Source: CAVYVZ01 sp963772065 (GTDB taxonomy: Bacteria > Acidobacteriota > Vicinamibacteria > Vicinamibacterales > UBA2999). From it: DNA of 64,000 bases. The notes beneath the pieces are model-generated. The model was not told the origin of the DNA, ran no database searches, and worked only from the letters and a program-made list of their open reading frames with translations. Positions within the stretch are counted from its first letter, which is position 1, and every line of letters begins with the position of its first letter. This document shows, piece after piece, positions 17,249-25,348 of this stretch. The position numbers and the translations under genes are program-made. The stretch is taken from assembly GCA_963772065.1 (NCBI GenBank), contig CAVYVZ010000004.1, positions 248,001-312,000 of the forward strand. The letters are read 5' to 3'.

Positions 17249-18928
17249 ATGCGCAACTTACTCATCGCGGGCGTTCTATTCAGCGCGATTGCTGCGCCTT
17301 GGGGCCAGGAAGCGCCCGCCGATCTCATCCTGCACAACGCGAAGATCTACACCTCCGATGATGCGGTGCCGCGGGCCGAGGCGATTGCGATCCGCGGGGA
17401 CCGCATCGCGGCCGTCGGCGCGTCCGCCGAGATCCTGAAACGCAAGGGCGCCTCGACGCGCGTCATCGACGCGCACGGGGCGGCGATCCTGCCGGGTCTG
17501 CACGACGCGCATGGCCACTTCACCGGGCTCGGCGCGAGCCTGCAGGTGCTGCGCCTGCGAAACACGCGCAACTGGGAGCAGATCGTCGGAATGGTTCGCC
17601 GCCGCGCCGCGTCGGCTCGACCGGGCGAATGGATTCTGGGGCGCAACTGGGATCAGAACGACTGGCCGGTCAAGGAGTTCCCTGTTCACGAACTGCTTTC
17701 GGCGGCCGCGCCGAACAACCCCGTCTACCTGACGCGCGTCGACGGGCATGCCGCGATCGCCAACAAGGCCGCGATGGACGCGGCCGGCATGACGAAGGAC
17801 ACGAAGGATCCGGATGGCGGCCGCATCATCCGCGACGCGAGCGGCAACCCGACGGGCACGCTCGTCGACCAGGCGATGGGGCTCGTCCGGCGGAACATCC
17901 CGCCGCTCACCCGCGAGCAGCTGGAGGAGCAGATCCTGGTGGCCGACGCGGAGGCGCGGAAGCTCGGCCTCACGATGGTCCATGACGCCGGCGCGAACAC
18001 CGAAACGGTCGACGCCTACAAGCGCCTGATCGACGCCGGCAAGCTCCAGACGCGCCTGTACGTGATGCTGCGCGGCCCGATGACGATGCTGAAGCCGCAC
18101 TTCGATGCCGGACCGATCGCGAACTACGGCAACCATCATCTGGCCGTGCGCGCCGTGAAGATCTCCGCCGACGGCGCACTCGGCTCGCGGGGAGCGGCGC
18201 TGCTCGAGCCGTACACCGACGAGCCGGGCAACGTGGGCCTGCTCGTGAATCCGCCCGAGGAGGTGTACGCGCAGACGCTGGCCGCGTCGAAAGCGGGATT
18301 CCAGATGTGCGTCCACGCGATTGGCGACCGCGCCAACCGGATGGTGATGGACACGTTCGAGCGCGTGCAGCAGGAAGTTCCCGCGGCCCGCGCCCTCCGC
18401 ATGCGCAACGAGCATGCGCAGATCCTCGACGCCGCCGAGATCCCGCGCTTCGCGAAGCTGAACGTGATCGCGTCGATGCAGGCCACGCACGCCACGTCGG
18501 ATCTGCCCTGGGCGCCCGCGCGTCTCGGCCCGCAGCGCATCGATGAGGGAGCGTACGTGTGGCAGAAGCTCCTCAAGAGCGGAGCCATCATCGCGAACGG
18601 ATCCGACTTCCCGGTCGAAGAGCCGAATCCGATGCTCGGCATCTATGCTTCGATCACGCGGCAGGACGAATCGGGCAATCCTGCACAGGGCTGGCAACCC
18701 GACCAGCGGATGTCGCGCGAGGAGACGCTCCGGTCGTTCACCATCCATGCGGCCGTGGCGGCGCACGCCGAGAAAGACCTCGGCTCGCTCACGGCCGGGA
18801 AGCTCGCGGACCTCGTCGTGCTTTCCAAGGACGTGATGACCGTCGCGCCGAAGGAGATCCTCGGGACGGCGGTCACGATGACGATCATCGGCGGCAAAGT
18901 TGTTTACGAGTCGAAGATCGGCTCGTAG
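17249..18928 (+). CDS. Secreted amidohydrolase, YtcJ-like
   Basis: 559 residues. N-terminal signal peptide (MRNLLIAGVLFSAIAAPWGQ), then LILHNAKIYTSDDAVPRAEAIAI and AAILPGLHDAHGHFTGLG, which has the first metal ligands (HxH as HGH). Further features are VDGHAAIANKAAM, VKISADGALGSRGAAL (Lys/Asp region), CVHAIGDRANRMVMDTFE (His ligand), MRNEHAQILD and ANGSDFPVEEPNPM (Asp). These are the hallmarks of the Amidohydro_3/YtcJ family of metal-dependent amide hydrolases. The physiological substrate is unknown. Export to the periplasm suggests scavenging of amide-containing compounds. Its 3' end overlaps the alkyltransferase gene. Confidence 0.9.
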   Translation: MRNLLIAGVLFSAIAAPWGQEAPADLILHNAKIYTSDDAVPRAEAIAIRGDRIAAVGASAEILKRKGASTRVIDAHGAAILPGLHDAHGHFTGLGASLQVLRLRNTRNWEQIVGMVRRRAASARPGEWILGRNWDQNDWPVKEFPVHELLSAAAPNNPVYLTRVDGHAAIANKAAMDAAGMTKDTKDPDGGRIIRDASGNPTGTLVDQAMGLVRRNIPPLTREQLEEQILVADAEARKLGLTMVHDAGANTETVDAYKRLIDAGKLQTRLYVMLRGPMTMLKPHFDAGPIANYGNHHLAVRAVKISADGALGSRGAALLEPYTDEPGNVGLLVNPPEEVYAQTLAASKAGFQMCVHAIGDRANRMVMDTFERVQQEVPAARALRMRNEHAQILDAAEIPRFAKLNVIASMQATHATSDLPWAPARLGPQRIDEGAYVWQKLLKSGAIIANGSDFPVEEPNPMLGIYASITRQDESGNPAQGWQPDQRMSREETLRSFTIHAAVAAHAEKDLGSLTAGKLADLVVLSKDVMTVAPKEILGTAVTMTIIGGKVVYESKIGS

Positions 18929-19250
18929 CCCGTTCGCGGCGCGCGTCCTCGCGGCGGTTCGGCGGATTCCACCGGGCCGCGTCGCGACCTACGGTGATAT
19001 CGCCGCGCAAGCCGGACAACCGCGCGCCTGGCGCGCCGTGGGCAACATCATGCGCGACTGCCGCGACCCGGCCACGCCTTGCCACCGGGTGATCGCATCG
19101 GGCGGCGGCCTCGGCGGTTACGGCGGCAATCTGCAGGTCAAGCGTGAGTTGCTGCGAGCGGAGGGGCTCGACGTGGGGGTCTCGCGCGTGCGCCGCTTCG
19201 CCGAGGTCAGATGGCACGGCAAGAACCGTTCTCGTGGGGTTTCCGTCTAG
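18900..19250 (+). CDS. Methylated-DNA-protein cysteine methyltransferase, single C-terminal domain
   Basis: 116 residues. Helix-turn-helix (IPPGRVATYGDIAAQAGQPR) and RAVGNIMRD precede the active-site motif PCHRVIASGGGLGGYGG. The reactive Cys is present, so this is an Ogt/MGMT-type enzyme rather than an alkyltransferase-like protein with Trp at that site. It lacks the N-terminal domain of full-length Ogt. The only reachable start is TTG at 18900, inside the end of the amidohydrolase gene (29-base overlap), so translation may be coupled. It would repair O6-alkylguanine by suicide transfer. Confidence 0.85.
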   Translation: MFTSRRSARSPFAARVLAAVRRIPPGRVATYGDIAAQAGQPRAWRAVGNIMRDCRDPATPCHRVIASGGGLGGYGGNLQVKRELLRAEGLDVGVSRVRRFAEVRWHGKNRSRGVSV

Positions 19251-19352
19251 CTGCGTGTGCCGACAGCATCAGGCCTCGGAGAACGGCCCCGCAACTCCAC
19301 TCCGGACGGGCAACGCGGGCACGGTAAAGTCCCGTCTAAGAACCCAGGAGAC

Positions 19353-19895
19353 GTGAGACGCGCCGATCTGGAGCTTGCGAAGCGCTGCCGCAGCGGAGAT
19401 GCGGTGGCCTTCGAGGAGCTGTACCGCCAGCATGCGGGGCGCCTCTTCAGTTTGACGTCCCGGATGCTGGGATCGGCGCAGGAAGCCGAAGACCTGCTGC
19501 AGGAGGTGTTCCTGCAGGCCTACCGGAAGCTTGGCAGCTTCCGGGGCGACTCGTCGCTCGGCACGTGGCTCTATCGTCTCGGGATGAACCAATGCCTCGA
19601 CCACCTGCGCGGACGCCAGGCGAGGATGAGTCAGGCGACGGATTCCCTCGATGATGATGGGGCGGCGGAACCGGCGGCCGCGTCGCCGGCGACGCCGATT
19701 GCGGTGAACCGGATCGATCTGGAGCGGGCGATCGGAAGGCTGCCGGAGGGGTGCCGCGCGGCCTTCCTGCTCCACGATGTGGAAGGCTTCGAGCACCACG
19801 AGGTGGGGGCGATTCTCGGCGTCTCGGAGGGCACCTCGAAATCGCAAGTGCACAAGGCCCGCATGAAGCTGCGCGTGATGTTGAAACGACCATGA
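19353..19895 (+). CDS. ECF-type RNA polymerase sigma factor
   Basis: About 180 residues. Region 2 is visible as AFEELYRQHAGRLFSLTSRM, AEDLLQEVFLQAYRKLGSFRG and SSLGTWLYRLGMNQCLDHLRG. Region 4 is visible as AIGRLPEGCRAAFLLHDVEGF, EHHEVGAILGVSEGTSKSQVHKARMKLR. It directs transcription of a regulon, probably including its own operon, and is held by the anti-sigma factor encoded next. The preferred start is GTG at 19353 with AGGAG just upstream (spacing only 2 bases, so not ideal). The longer in-frame extension to 19257 is not sigma-like. Confidence 0.92.
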   Translation: MRRADLELAKRCRSGDAVAFEELYRQHAGRLFSLTSRMLGSAQEAEDLLQEVFLQAYRKLGSFRGDSSLGTWLYRLGMNQCLDHLRGRQARMSQATDSLDDDGAAEPAAASPATPIAVNRIDLERAIGRLPEGCRAAFLLHDVEGFEHHEVGAILGVSEGTSKSQVHKARMKLRVMLKRP

Positions 19896-20617
19896 CGTGT
19901 GACCGCTGCCATAGTCTCGTCGACGACTACGTCGATGGAACCCTCGCGGCCGAGGATCTGACGGCCGTCGAGTCGCACTTTGCCGGATGCGACGCGTGCC
20001 GCGGCCTGGCGATGGACGTCGGCGCCATTCGACGGTCCGCGCGTGCGCTCGAATCGCCGACTCCGCCGCCGCACGTCTGGACGAAGCTCGCCGCCTCCTT
20101 CGAGGCGGCGAGTTCACCTTCGCGCCGGTTCTTCACGATGGGATGGCGTCCTCTCGCCATCGCGGCGACACTCATCCTGCTGGCGGGCGGCGCCTCGTGG
20201 GTCCTGTTGCGGCAGCCAACGTCCGTGACACATCCGGGCAGCTCGGCGCCCCTTTCGACGACGGCGACGAGGAACCCTGAGCTCGCGCGCTCAGTGGAAA
20301 CCGAGTTCAAGCTGGCCGAAGAGCATTACCAGAAAGCGATCGCCGGGCTGGAGCAGATCACGCGCACGGAGAGCACGGCGCTCGATCCCCAGGTAGCCGC
20401 GGTGCTGCGCAAGAACCTCGACGTGATCGATCAGGCGATCGGCGAGAGCCGCGCGGCGCTGCAGACACAACCCGCGAGCGAAGTTGCCCAGGAGAGCCTG
20501 TTCGAGGCGCTTCGCAACAAGGTTGGGCTGCTGCAGGACACCGTGGTGCTGATCAACGAGATGCGCAAGGGTGATTCCGAAGGGACCGCTCGCGCCGTCT
20601 CAGGACTCAATCAATGA
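19892..20617 (+). CDS. Anti-sigma factor with zinc-binding N-terminus and one TM
   Basis: 241 residues. The N-terminus CDRCHSLVDDYVDGTL plus SHFAGCDACRG forms a ZAS-type zinc-binding anti-sigma domain (HxxxCxxC). One TM segment (PLAIAATLILLAGGASWVLL, about residues 88-107) puts the C-terminal 130 residues outside the cytoplasm. That part contains a helical segment (FKLAEEHYQKAIAGLEQITR) likely to sense or bind something in the periplasm. The ATGA overlap with the sigma gene and another ATGA overlap with the DUF4097 gene show a three-gene coupled operon. Confidence 0.9.
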   Translation: MTCDRCHSLVDDYVDGTLAAEDLTAVESHFAGCDACRGLAMDVGAIRRSARALESPTPPPHVWTKLAASFEAASSPSRRFFTMGWRPLAIAATLILLAGGASWVLLRQPTSVTHPGSSAPLSTTATRNPELARSVETEFKLAEEHYQKAIAGLEQITRTESTALDPQVAAVLRKNLDVIDQAIGESRAALQTQPASEVAQESLFEALRNKVGLLQDTVVLINEMRKGDSEGTARAVSGLNQ

Positions 20618-21660
20618 CAACACGCTTCCTCATCACGATCATCAGTGCGCTGCTTGCGGCGCCTTCGTTCGCCGAACAGGACCGGCTGACGCCCCGTAAC
20701 GGGGCGCCCTACGCCGGCAAGATCCGTCGGGAATGGTCCGAGCGCTACCAGGACTCGCGCCACGGCCCCGAGATCACTGAGCGCTTCAGCAAGACGGTTC
20801 GGATCGGGCGCACCGGCTCATTCGAGCTGGCGAACGTGTCCGGAAACGTCACGGTCACCGGCGGCAACGGCGACGAGGTGCGTATCGACGCGGTGAAGCG
20901 CGCGCGATCGCGCGACCAGTCGGCCGCAAAGACGCTGCTCGACGAGCTCCGCATCGAGGTGACGGAGCTTCCGAACCGCGTCGAGGTGCGCACCGAGCAC
21001 CCGCGCGGCCGCCGCAACTACGTCGGCTCCGTCGACTACACCGTGACCGTGCCTACCGGCGTCGACGCGTCGATCAAGGTCGTCTCGGGCGATCTGCGCG
21101 TGATGAATGTGAAAGGCGAGCTGCGCGCGGAGAGCATCAGCGGCAACGTCGTCGCCAGCGGCGCGGCCCGGCTGGCGCTCGCGAAGTCGGTATCGGGTGA
21201 TGTCGACGTCACCGACGCGGCCGGCGACGCGCTGGTGATCACGACGGTCAGCGGCAATCTGGCCGGACGGAACCTGAAGGCGCGCGCCATCGAGCTGTCG
21301 TCCGTCAGCGGCAACGTCGTGTTGACGAACGTCATGTGCGACCGCGCGATCGTGAAGACCACCAGCGGCAACGTCGAATACGACGGTCCGCTCGCGCGCG
21401 CGGGCCGCTACGAAATGCACGCGCATTCCGGCAACGTGCGCCTCGGCGTCACGAACACCACCGGCTTCGAGCTCGAGGCAACCACCTTCAACGGCGACGT
21501 GCGGTCGGACTTCCCGCTGACGCTCAGGGCCGGTGTCGAGGGGGGCGGTTCCCGGAAGGGCCCCAGGTTCAATCGCTCGATCCGCGGTTCGTATGGCGAC
21601 GGCGGCGCGATCGTCATGCTCAAGTCGTTCAGCGGCGACATCGTGGTGACGAAAAGGTAG
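20614..21660 (+). CDS. Secreted DUF4097-type beta-helix (putative adhesin) protein
   Basis: 348 residues. Signal peptide MTTRFLITIISALLAAPSFA. The body is built of repeated strand units carrying SGN/SGD turns: LANVSGNVTVTGG, KVVSGDLRVM, AESISGNVVAS, SVSGDVDVT, TVSGNLAG, SVSGNVVLT, TTSGNVEYDG, AHSGNVRLG and SFSGDIVVTKR. About ten units suggest a right-handed beta-helix like the DUF4097 putative adhesin family. It is third in the sigma/anti-sigma operon, so it is a likely member of that regulon. The role is unknown; cell-envelope function is inferred from export and fold. Confidence 0.85.
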   Translation: MTTRFLITIISALLAAPSFAEQDRLTPRNGAPYAGKIRREWSERYQDSRHGPEITERFSKTVRIGRTGSFELANVSGNVTVTGGNGDEVRIDAVKRARSRDQSAAKTLLDELRIEVTELPNRVEVRTEHPRGRRNYVGSVDYTVTVPTGVDASIKVVSGDLRVMNVKGELRAESISGNVVASGAARLALAKSVSGDVDVTDAAGDALVITTVSGNLAGRNLKARAIELSSVSGNVVLTNVMCDRAIVKTTSGNVEYDGPLARAGRYEMHAHSGNVRLGVTNTTGFELEATTFNGDVRSDFPLTLRAGVEGGGSRKGPRFNRSIRGSYGDGGAIVMLKSFSGDIVVTKR

Positions 21661-21716
21661 GACGAGGCGCCGTACAACCTAAAGCTCCCGCCGGACCGAG
21701 ATCGAAGGTCGACTGA

Positions 21717-23084
21717 TCAGAGACGGCTGGTGCGGTCCCCAGCCCTGCGCGGAATAGCCTCGGCCTCGGCTTCCGCTTCCGGCGATAGGAACCAGGCGTC
21801 CGTTTTCCTGCGCCCGCCGCTCGGCACCCTCCGACGGTCCGGCCGGCTCGGGTCGCGCCGCTCACGAAACGGCAGCGGAGCCGCGGGAGTTGGCCCTCCA
21901 ATCGGTGCACCCTTCAGATCGCCGAGCACGATGCGGACGCAGCCGCGCCCGTCGGACTTGGCGCGGTACAGCGCGCGGTCGGCCCGGCCGATGAGCGCCT
22001 CGGTGTCGTCCTCGCCTGGCCGCGCGAGAGTCAGCCCGACGCTGGCGCTGATCCGGATCGTGCCCGCGCTCGTGTGGACGGGCGATTCAACGAGGCGCTT
22101 CAACAGCGCCTCGGCAACTTGACGGGCGGGATCGAGCGCCGTTTCAGGCAGCACGATCAGGAACTCCTCTCCACCCCACCGGCAGCGGACGTCGCTCGCG
22201 CGCAGCGTTTGAAGCATGGTGCGGCCGGTCGCCGACAGGACCGCGTCACCCACGTTGTGCCCGAATCGGTCGTTCACTTCCTTGAAATGATCCAGGTCCA
22301 CCATCAGCACGGCGACCGGCGTGGCGGAACGGCCGGCGCGTTTGAGCTCGATGCCGAGCCGGTCGAGGCCGTGCTGCCGCGTGGCGCAGCCGGTCAGCGT
22401 GTCGAGGATGCTGGTCTCACGAAGGCGATCGGTGGAATCCGCTGTCACGAGGGCGTGGGCCACGATCGGCGCCACGGCCCGGACGATCGTCACGGCACGT
22501 TCGGAAAGCCTGCGGCCAGTCACGTCGACGCCCAGCACACCGACCATGACGCCGTCGGCCATCAAGGGAAAAGTGGTCCAGTCCGCGTGTCGACCCGCGA
22601 AGAGCGGGTCGGCTCTTTCCTGTCCGGGGCTCGGAAGGATCACGCGCGGCCGGCCGCCGAACCTCGCGACGATCCAGGCGCGATCGACGCCAAGCAGCAC
22701 CGGAATCTGCGCCGCGATCAGGTTCTGGAGCTGATCGAACGACGCGGGTCTCGTCACCTCGCGGGTGAACCGCAGAATGTCGTCGTCTGGGAGGGCCGCC
22801 AGAGTCGTTGCAGGCGCGGACTCCGTCGCGTCGACAATGGTCGGCGGATGGCTGCCCCTATTCGACCGCCGCGCCATCAACACGAGAAGCGCAACGGCAC
22901 CCACACCAAGCAGCGTGAGAGCCGCATACATCGTCGGCGTCTCTGCGGTGGTGGTTACCAATGCGGCGCTGATGGTCAGGCAGATGAAACCAACCGCCAC
23001 GCCTGCAATTCCACTTGCTCGCTCTGCGGTGATGGCTCCTCCTTCCGGGGGGGAAGGCAAAAGCCCTAGCCATTTCCTTGCCAC
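21717..23084 (-). CDS. Membrane GGDEF diguanylate cyclase with GAF-like sensor
   Basis: About 455 residues from the GTG at 23084. Two N-terminal TM segments (IAGVAVGFICLTISAALV and MYAALTLLGVGAVALLVLM) are followed by a GAF-like region (FDQLQNLIAAQIPVLLGVDRA) and a GGDEF domain with the active motif RWGGEEF. An RxxD inhibitory site (RASD) lies five residues before it, so product inhibition is expected. The C-terminal 75 residues are Arg/Pro/Glu-rich and probably disordered. The start is uncertain: a G7 run at 23047-23053 could hide an indel, in which case the ATG at 23073 would be used. The frame is open further upstream to 23258. Confidence 0.85.
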   Translation of the reverse strand: MARKWLGLLPSPPEGGAITAERASGIAGVAVGFICLTISAALVTTTAETPTMYAALTLLGVGAVALLVLMARRSNRGSHPPTIVDATESAPATTLAALPDDDILRFTREVTRPASFDQLQNLIAAQIPVLLGVDRAWIVARFGGRPRVILPSPGQERADPLFAGRHADWTTFPLMADGVMVGVLGVDVTGRRLSERAVTIVRAVAPIVAHALVTADSTDRLRETSILDTLTGCATRQHGLDRLGIELKRAGRSATPVAVLMVDLDHFKEVNDRFGHNVGDAVLSATGRTMLQTLRASDVRCRWGGEEFLIVLPETALDPARQVAEALLKRLVESPVHTSAGTIRISASVGLTLARPGEDDTEALIGRADRALYRAKSDGRGCVRIVLGDLKGAPIGGPTPAAPLPFRERRDPSRPDRRRVPSGGRRKTDAWFLSPEAEAEAEAIPRRAGDRTSRL

Positions 23085-23179
23085 CTCTTCAGCTAGGCGA
23101 ACAGAGCATCGCGTCTCGAGCACCGATCGAAGTCGGCGGACTCTGGACCTTTGTTCACCTGAGGAGAAGAAGCTCGGCT

Positions 23180-23196
23180 TGCACAGAATTTGTGCA
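23180..23196. promoter_or_regulatory. Palindrome TGCACA-N5-TGTGCA in the divergent intergenic region
   Basis: A perfect 6-bp inverted repeat with a 5-base AT-rich spacer lies 28 bases before the ParB-like gene and about 95 bases before the GGDEF gene. The spacing and symmetry suit an operator for a dimeric regulator. No regulator is identified. Confidence 0.4.
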
Positions 23197-23224
23197 GAAT
23201 CACGTTGTATCATGCAAGTCCCCG

Positions 23225-24406
23225 ATGCAGACAGACGCGACGCTCCCCGACAACCCACGCACGCTCGACGACGTTCGCACGCTGAACGCGGAACCGTTGA
23301 CCGGCCACGATCTGCCGGATGACGCCGGGGACGCGACGCCGGTACCGAGACCGCGCGAGGGTCTTCCCAAAAACTACCGTTCGCGGCACGATCGGCACTA
23401 CGTGGAACAACTGACGTCGGCGACGGGCATGCCGCTGCTGCGCATGCTCGCCGTGTCGCGCATCGACGCGGCGCACCTGCCGGATGCGAGCGAGGTGACG
23501 GCGCTCACCGAGTCGATCGCGCGTGTGGGGGTGCTGCAGCCGCTGCTCGTGCGCGCCCACGGTGAGCGGTTTGTGCTCATCGCGGGGCGCAAGCGCCTCG
23601 TAGCCGCCCGCGAAGCGCATTGCCGTGAAGTGCCGTGCCTGGTGCACACCGCTGACGACGCCCGTGCGCACGAACTGGCCGAGGCGGCCAACGCGTCGAC
23701 CAGCGAGCGCCGCGAGCGCGTGCCGCAGACGAGCGGTGCCGACGCGGCCCGCACCGAATGTGACGTGCTGAGCGACACGGTCCTTCCCGAGGTCCAACAC
23801 GCGCTGTCCTCCGTGCAGCGCTCGGTGAGGCTGCTGCCGCAAACGCCGGCGGCCACACGCGAGCGCGTGGCCATGCGGCTGATCTCCGCGGAGCTCGAAC
23901 GCGCACAGTGGCTGGTGCAGTGCCGCCGCTATCTTGCCGGACGGCTCTCGTTTACGCCGCGACCCGTTTCGACCGCCGACCTCGCACGGGAATTCCGCGG
24001 AGCGTCGGCCGCCATCGCCCTGCACGGTGGCCAGCTCTCCGTCGACACCCCCGCACTGCAGGGCTCGGTGAACGCGGATGCGGCGCTTCTCACCGCGGCG
24101 GTGCACGGGCTTTCGTGGGCGCTGCTCGCGCTGGGCGAGACGGCCGCGGATCCACGCGTACGCGTGACCGTGTCAGGCCACGGCTCCGGCCAGGCGACCG
24201 TTGTCAGCATGAACCAGCCAACCGCGATCCTCAATCAGCAGACGCTCCTTCGCTTCTTCGACGCCGGGTGGAAGGCGCGGCCGGGCGGCGCGGCTTCGGA
24301 GCTGGCGGTGCAGCTGGCGCGTTATGCTGCGGCACGCCACGGCGCGGAACTGGAGGTCGCATCCGGAGCGGCCTCGGGAACCACGATCACCGTTACCCTC
24401 AGGTAG
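23225..24406 (+). CDS. ParB/Srx-type domain fused to a degenerate histidine-kinase-like ATPase domain
   Basis: 393 residues. After a charged linker, residues about 80-150 form a ParB N-terminal domain: LAVSRIDAAHLPDASEV, LTESIARVGVLQPLLVRAHG and FVLIAGRKRLVAAREAH (the GxxRxxA motif of ParB is GRKRLVAA). A coiled middle section follows (VLPEVQHALSSVQRSVRLL, like a degenerate dimerisation helix). The last about 170 residues resemble a HATPase_c fold: NADAALLTAAVHGLSWALLAL at the N-box position but without the Asn, and a C-terminal AELEVASGAASGTTITVTLR like the G2 box region of kinases. No phosphoacceptor His in the standard setting was seen. It is not beside a parA gene. The role is unknown. 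Confidence 0.7.
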   Translation: MQTDATLPDNPRTLDDVRTLNAEPLTGHDLPDDAGDATPVPRPREGLPKNYRSRHDRHYVEQLTSATGMPLLRMLAVSRIDAAHLPDASEVTALTESIARVGVLQPLLVRAHGERFVLIAGRKRLVAAREAHCREVPCLVHTADDARAHELAEAANASTSERRERVPQTSGADAARTECDVLSDTVLPEVQHALSSVQRSVRLLPQTPAATRERVAMRLISAELERAQWLVQCRRYLAGRLSFTPRPVSTADLAREFRGASAAIALHGGQLSVDTPALQGSVNADAALLTAAVHGLSWALLALGETAADPRVRVTVSGHGSGQATVVSMNQPTAILNQQTLLRFFDAGWKARPGGAASELAVQLARYAAARHGAELEVASGAASGTTITVTLR

Positions 24407-24437
24407 ACCTCCGCTCCCCTGAAGTTGGGCCCTCGAG

Positions 24438-24455
24438 CGTCCGATAATCCGGACG
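24438..24455 (+). promoter_or_regulatory. Inverted repeat CGTCCG-ATAATC-CGGACG overlapping a candidate -10
   Basis: A perfect 6-bp hyphenated palindrome whose centre contains GATAAT, 10 bases before the ATG at 24458. It may be both a -10 element and an operator for the small zinc-ribbon gene. Confidence 0.4.
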
Positions 24456-24457
24456 CA

Positions 24458-24640
24458 ATGATTACGTTCACGTCGCAGACGATGGGTCTGCCCCCATCGT
24501 GCGAGCCGCCGGACTGCTGCCCCCGCTGCGATGGGAGAGGGCCGGTCGAAGTGAGTCTGCGGACGGAACGTGTCGTCTTCTACCGGTGTCCAGAGTGCGG
24601 GCACATGTGGATCGTGAAGCCCACGCAGCCGGCCGCCTGA
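24458..24640 (+). CDS. Small zinc-ribbon protein
   Basis: 60 residues. Two Cys pairs, CCPRCDGRG and YRCPECGHMW, separated by a strand-rich 20 residues, form a typical zinc ribbon. No other domain. The function is not known; such proteins may bind nucleic acid or protein. It is followed 22 bases later by another small gene. Confidence 0.7.
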   Translation: MITFTSQTMGLPPSCEPPDCCPRCDGRGPVEVSLRTERVVFYRCPECGHMWIVKPTQPAA

Positions 24641-24662
24641 TTCACGCCAGGAGTTTTCGATC

Positions 24663-24875
24663 GTGGTGTCCTTTTTCGAGCAAGGCGGGAAGTTCGTGCG
24701 GTGCGAAACGCGCGATCGCGCGGATGGCGCGTACGAGCTGCTAATCGAGGGGCCCGACGGTGCGACGCGGGTCGAGCACTTCCCCAGCGCCGCGGCGCTC
24801 GACGCGCGCCTGATGGAACTCGAGCGAGGCCTGCTCGCGTCAGGCTGGTTCGGCCCCTACGGCCAGCGCTCCTGA
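24663..24875 (+). CDS. Small protein of unknown function
   Basis: 70 residues from a GTG with a well-placed AGGAG (24649-24653, nine bases upstream). The sequence YELLIEGPDGATRVEHFPSA, then ALDARLMELERGLLASGWFGP, suggests a two- or three-strand plus helix fold. No known family was recognised. The good ribosome-binding site supports it being real. Confidence 0.55.
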   Translation: MVSFFEQGGKFVRCETRDRADGAYELLIEGPDGATRVEHFPSAAALDARLMELERGLLASGWFGPYGQRS

Positions 24876-24921
24876 TACTTCCGGATTCTCCAGTTTCCTC
24901 CCGTTCAACGCCCGACTCAGG

Positions 24922-25128
24922 TCACGGGCTCGTCCCGCCCTTCATGTCCTTGTAAATCCCGACGCTCCGCGCCAGCGCATCGCGTTTGTCCGCAAACGTC
25001 TCGGTGACAACGGGATCGCCGTTCCGCCTGACCGTGAGCAGCACCCGGTTCTTCGCGAGCGTCTCCAGCTCGCAGGCGATCTCCGCCCCTTCGGCGTCCG
25101 TGAAGCGCCAGAGTCGTTTGTGCGGCAC
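24922..25128 (-). CDS. Small protein of unknown function
   Basis: 68 residues from GTG 25128. WRFTDAEGAEIACELETLAK, then NRVLLTVRRNGDPVVTETFAD, gives strand-strand-strand-helix character. No family recognised. It is convergent with the 24663 gene; both products are about 70 residues with a strand-rich start and a C-terminal helix. It could alternatively be non-coding. Confidence 0.45.
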   Translation of the reverse strand: MPHKRLWRFTDAEGAEIACELETLAKNRVLLTVRRNGDPVVTETFADKRDALARSVGIYKDMKGGTSP

Positions 25129-25348
25129 CGTTCGGGAATCCTAGCAGAGTCACCTTGCCGCGCCGAAGCGCCTGCGCGGGGGCGGGCCGTACCGACGCCG
25201 GGTGGGTACGTCACTTGCCAATTGAGGCGACCGCGCGGCGTCTTGACGTCCGGTTTGCCGCGATTCGAGAGTGCAATGCCCTGAATGGGCAACGCATGAC
25301 ATCGGCTGGTGACGAGGCTAGAATCTTCGGTTACGAAGACGAGGACGT

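Noticed and set aside
23225..24406. Chromosome-partition ParB of a parAB operon
   Set aside because: There is no parA, no HTH domain of ParB and no parS-like sites; the C-terminus is kinase-like.
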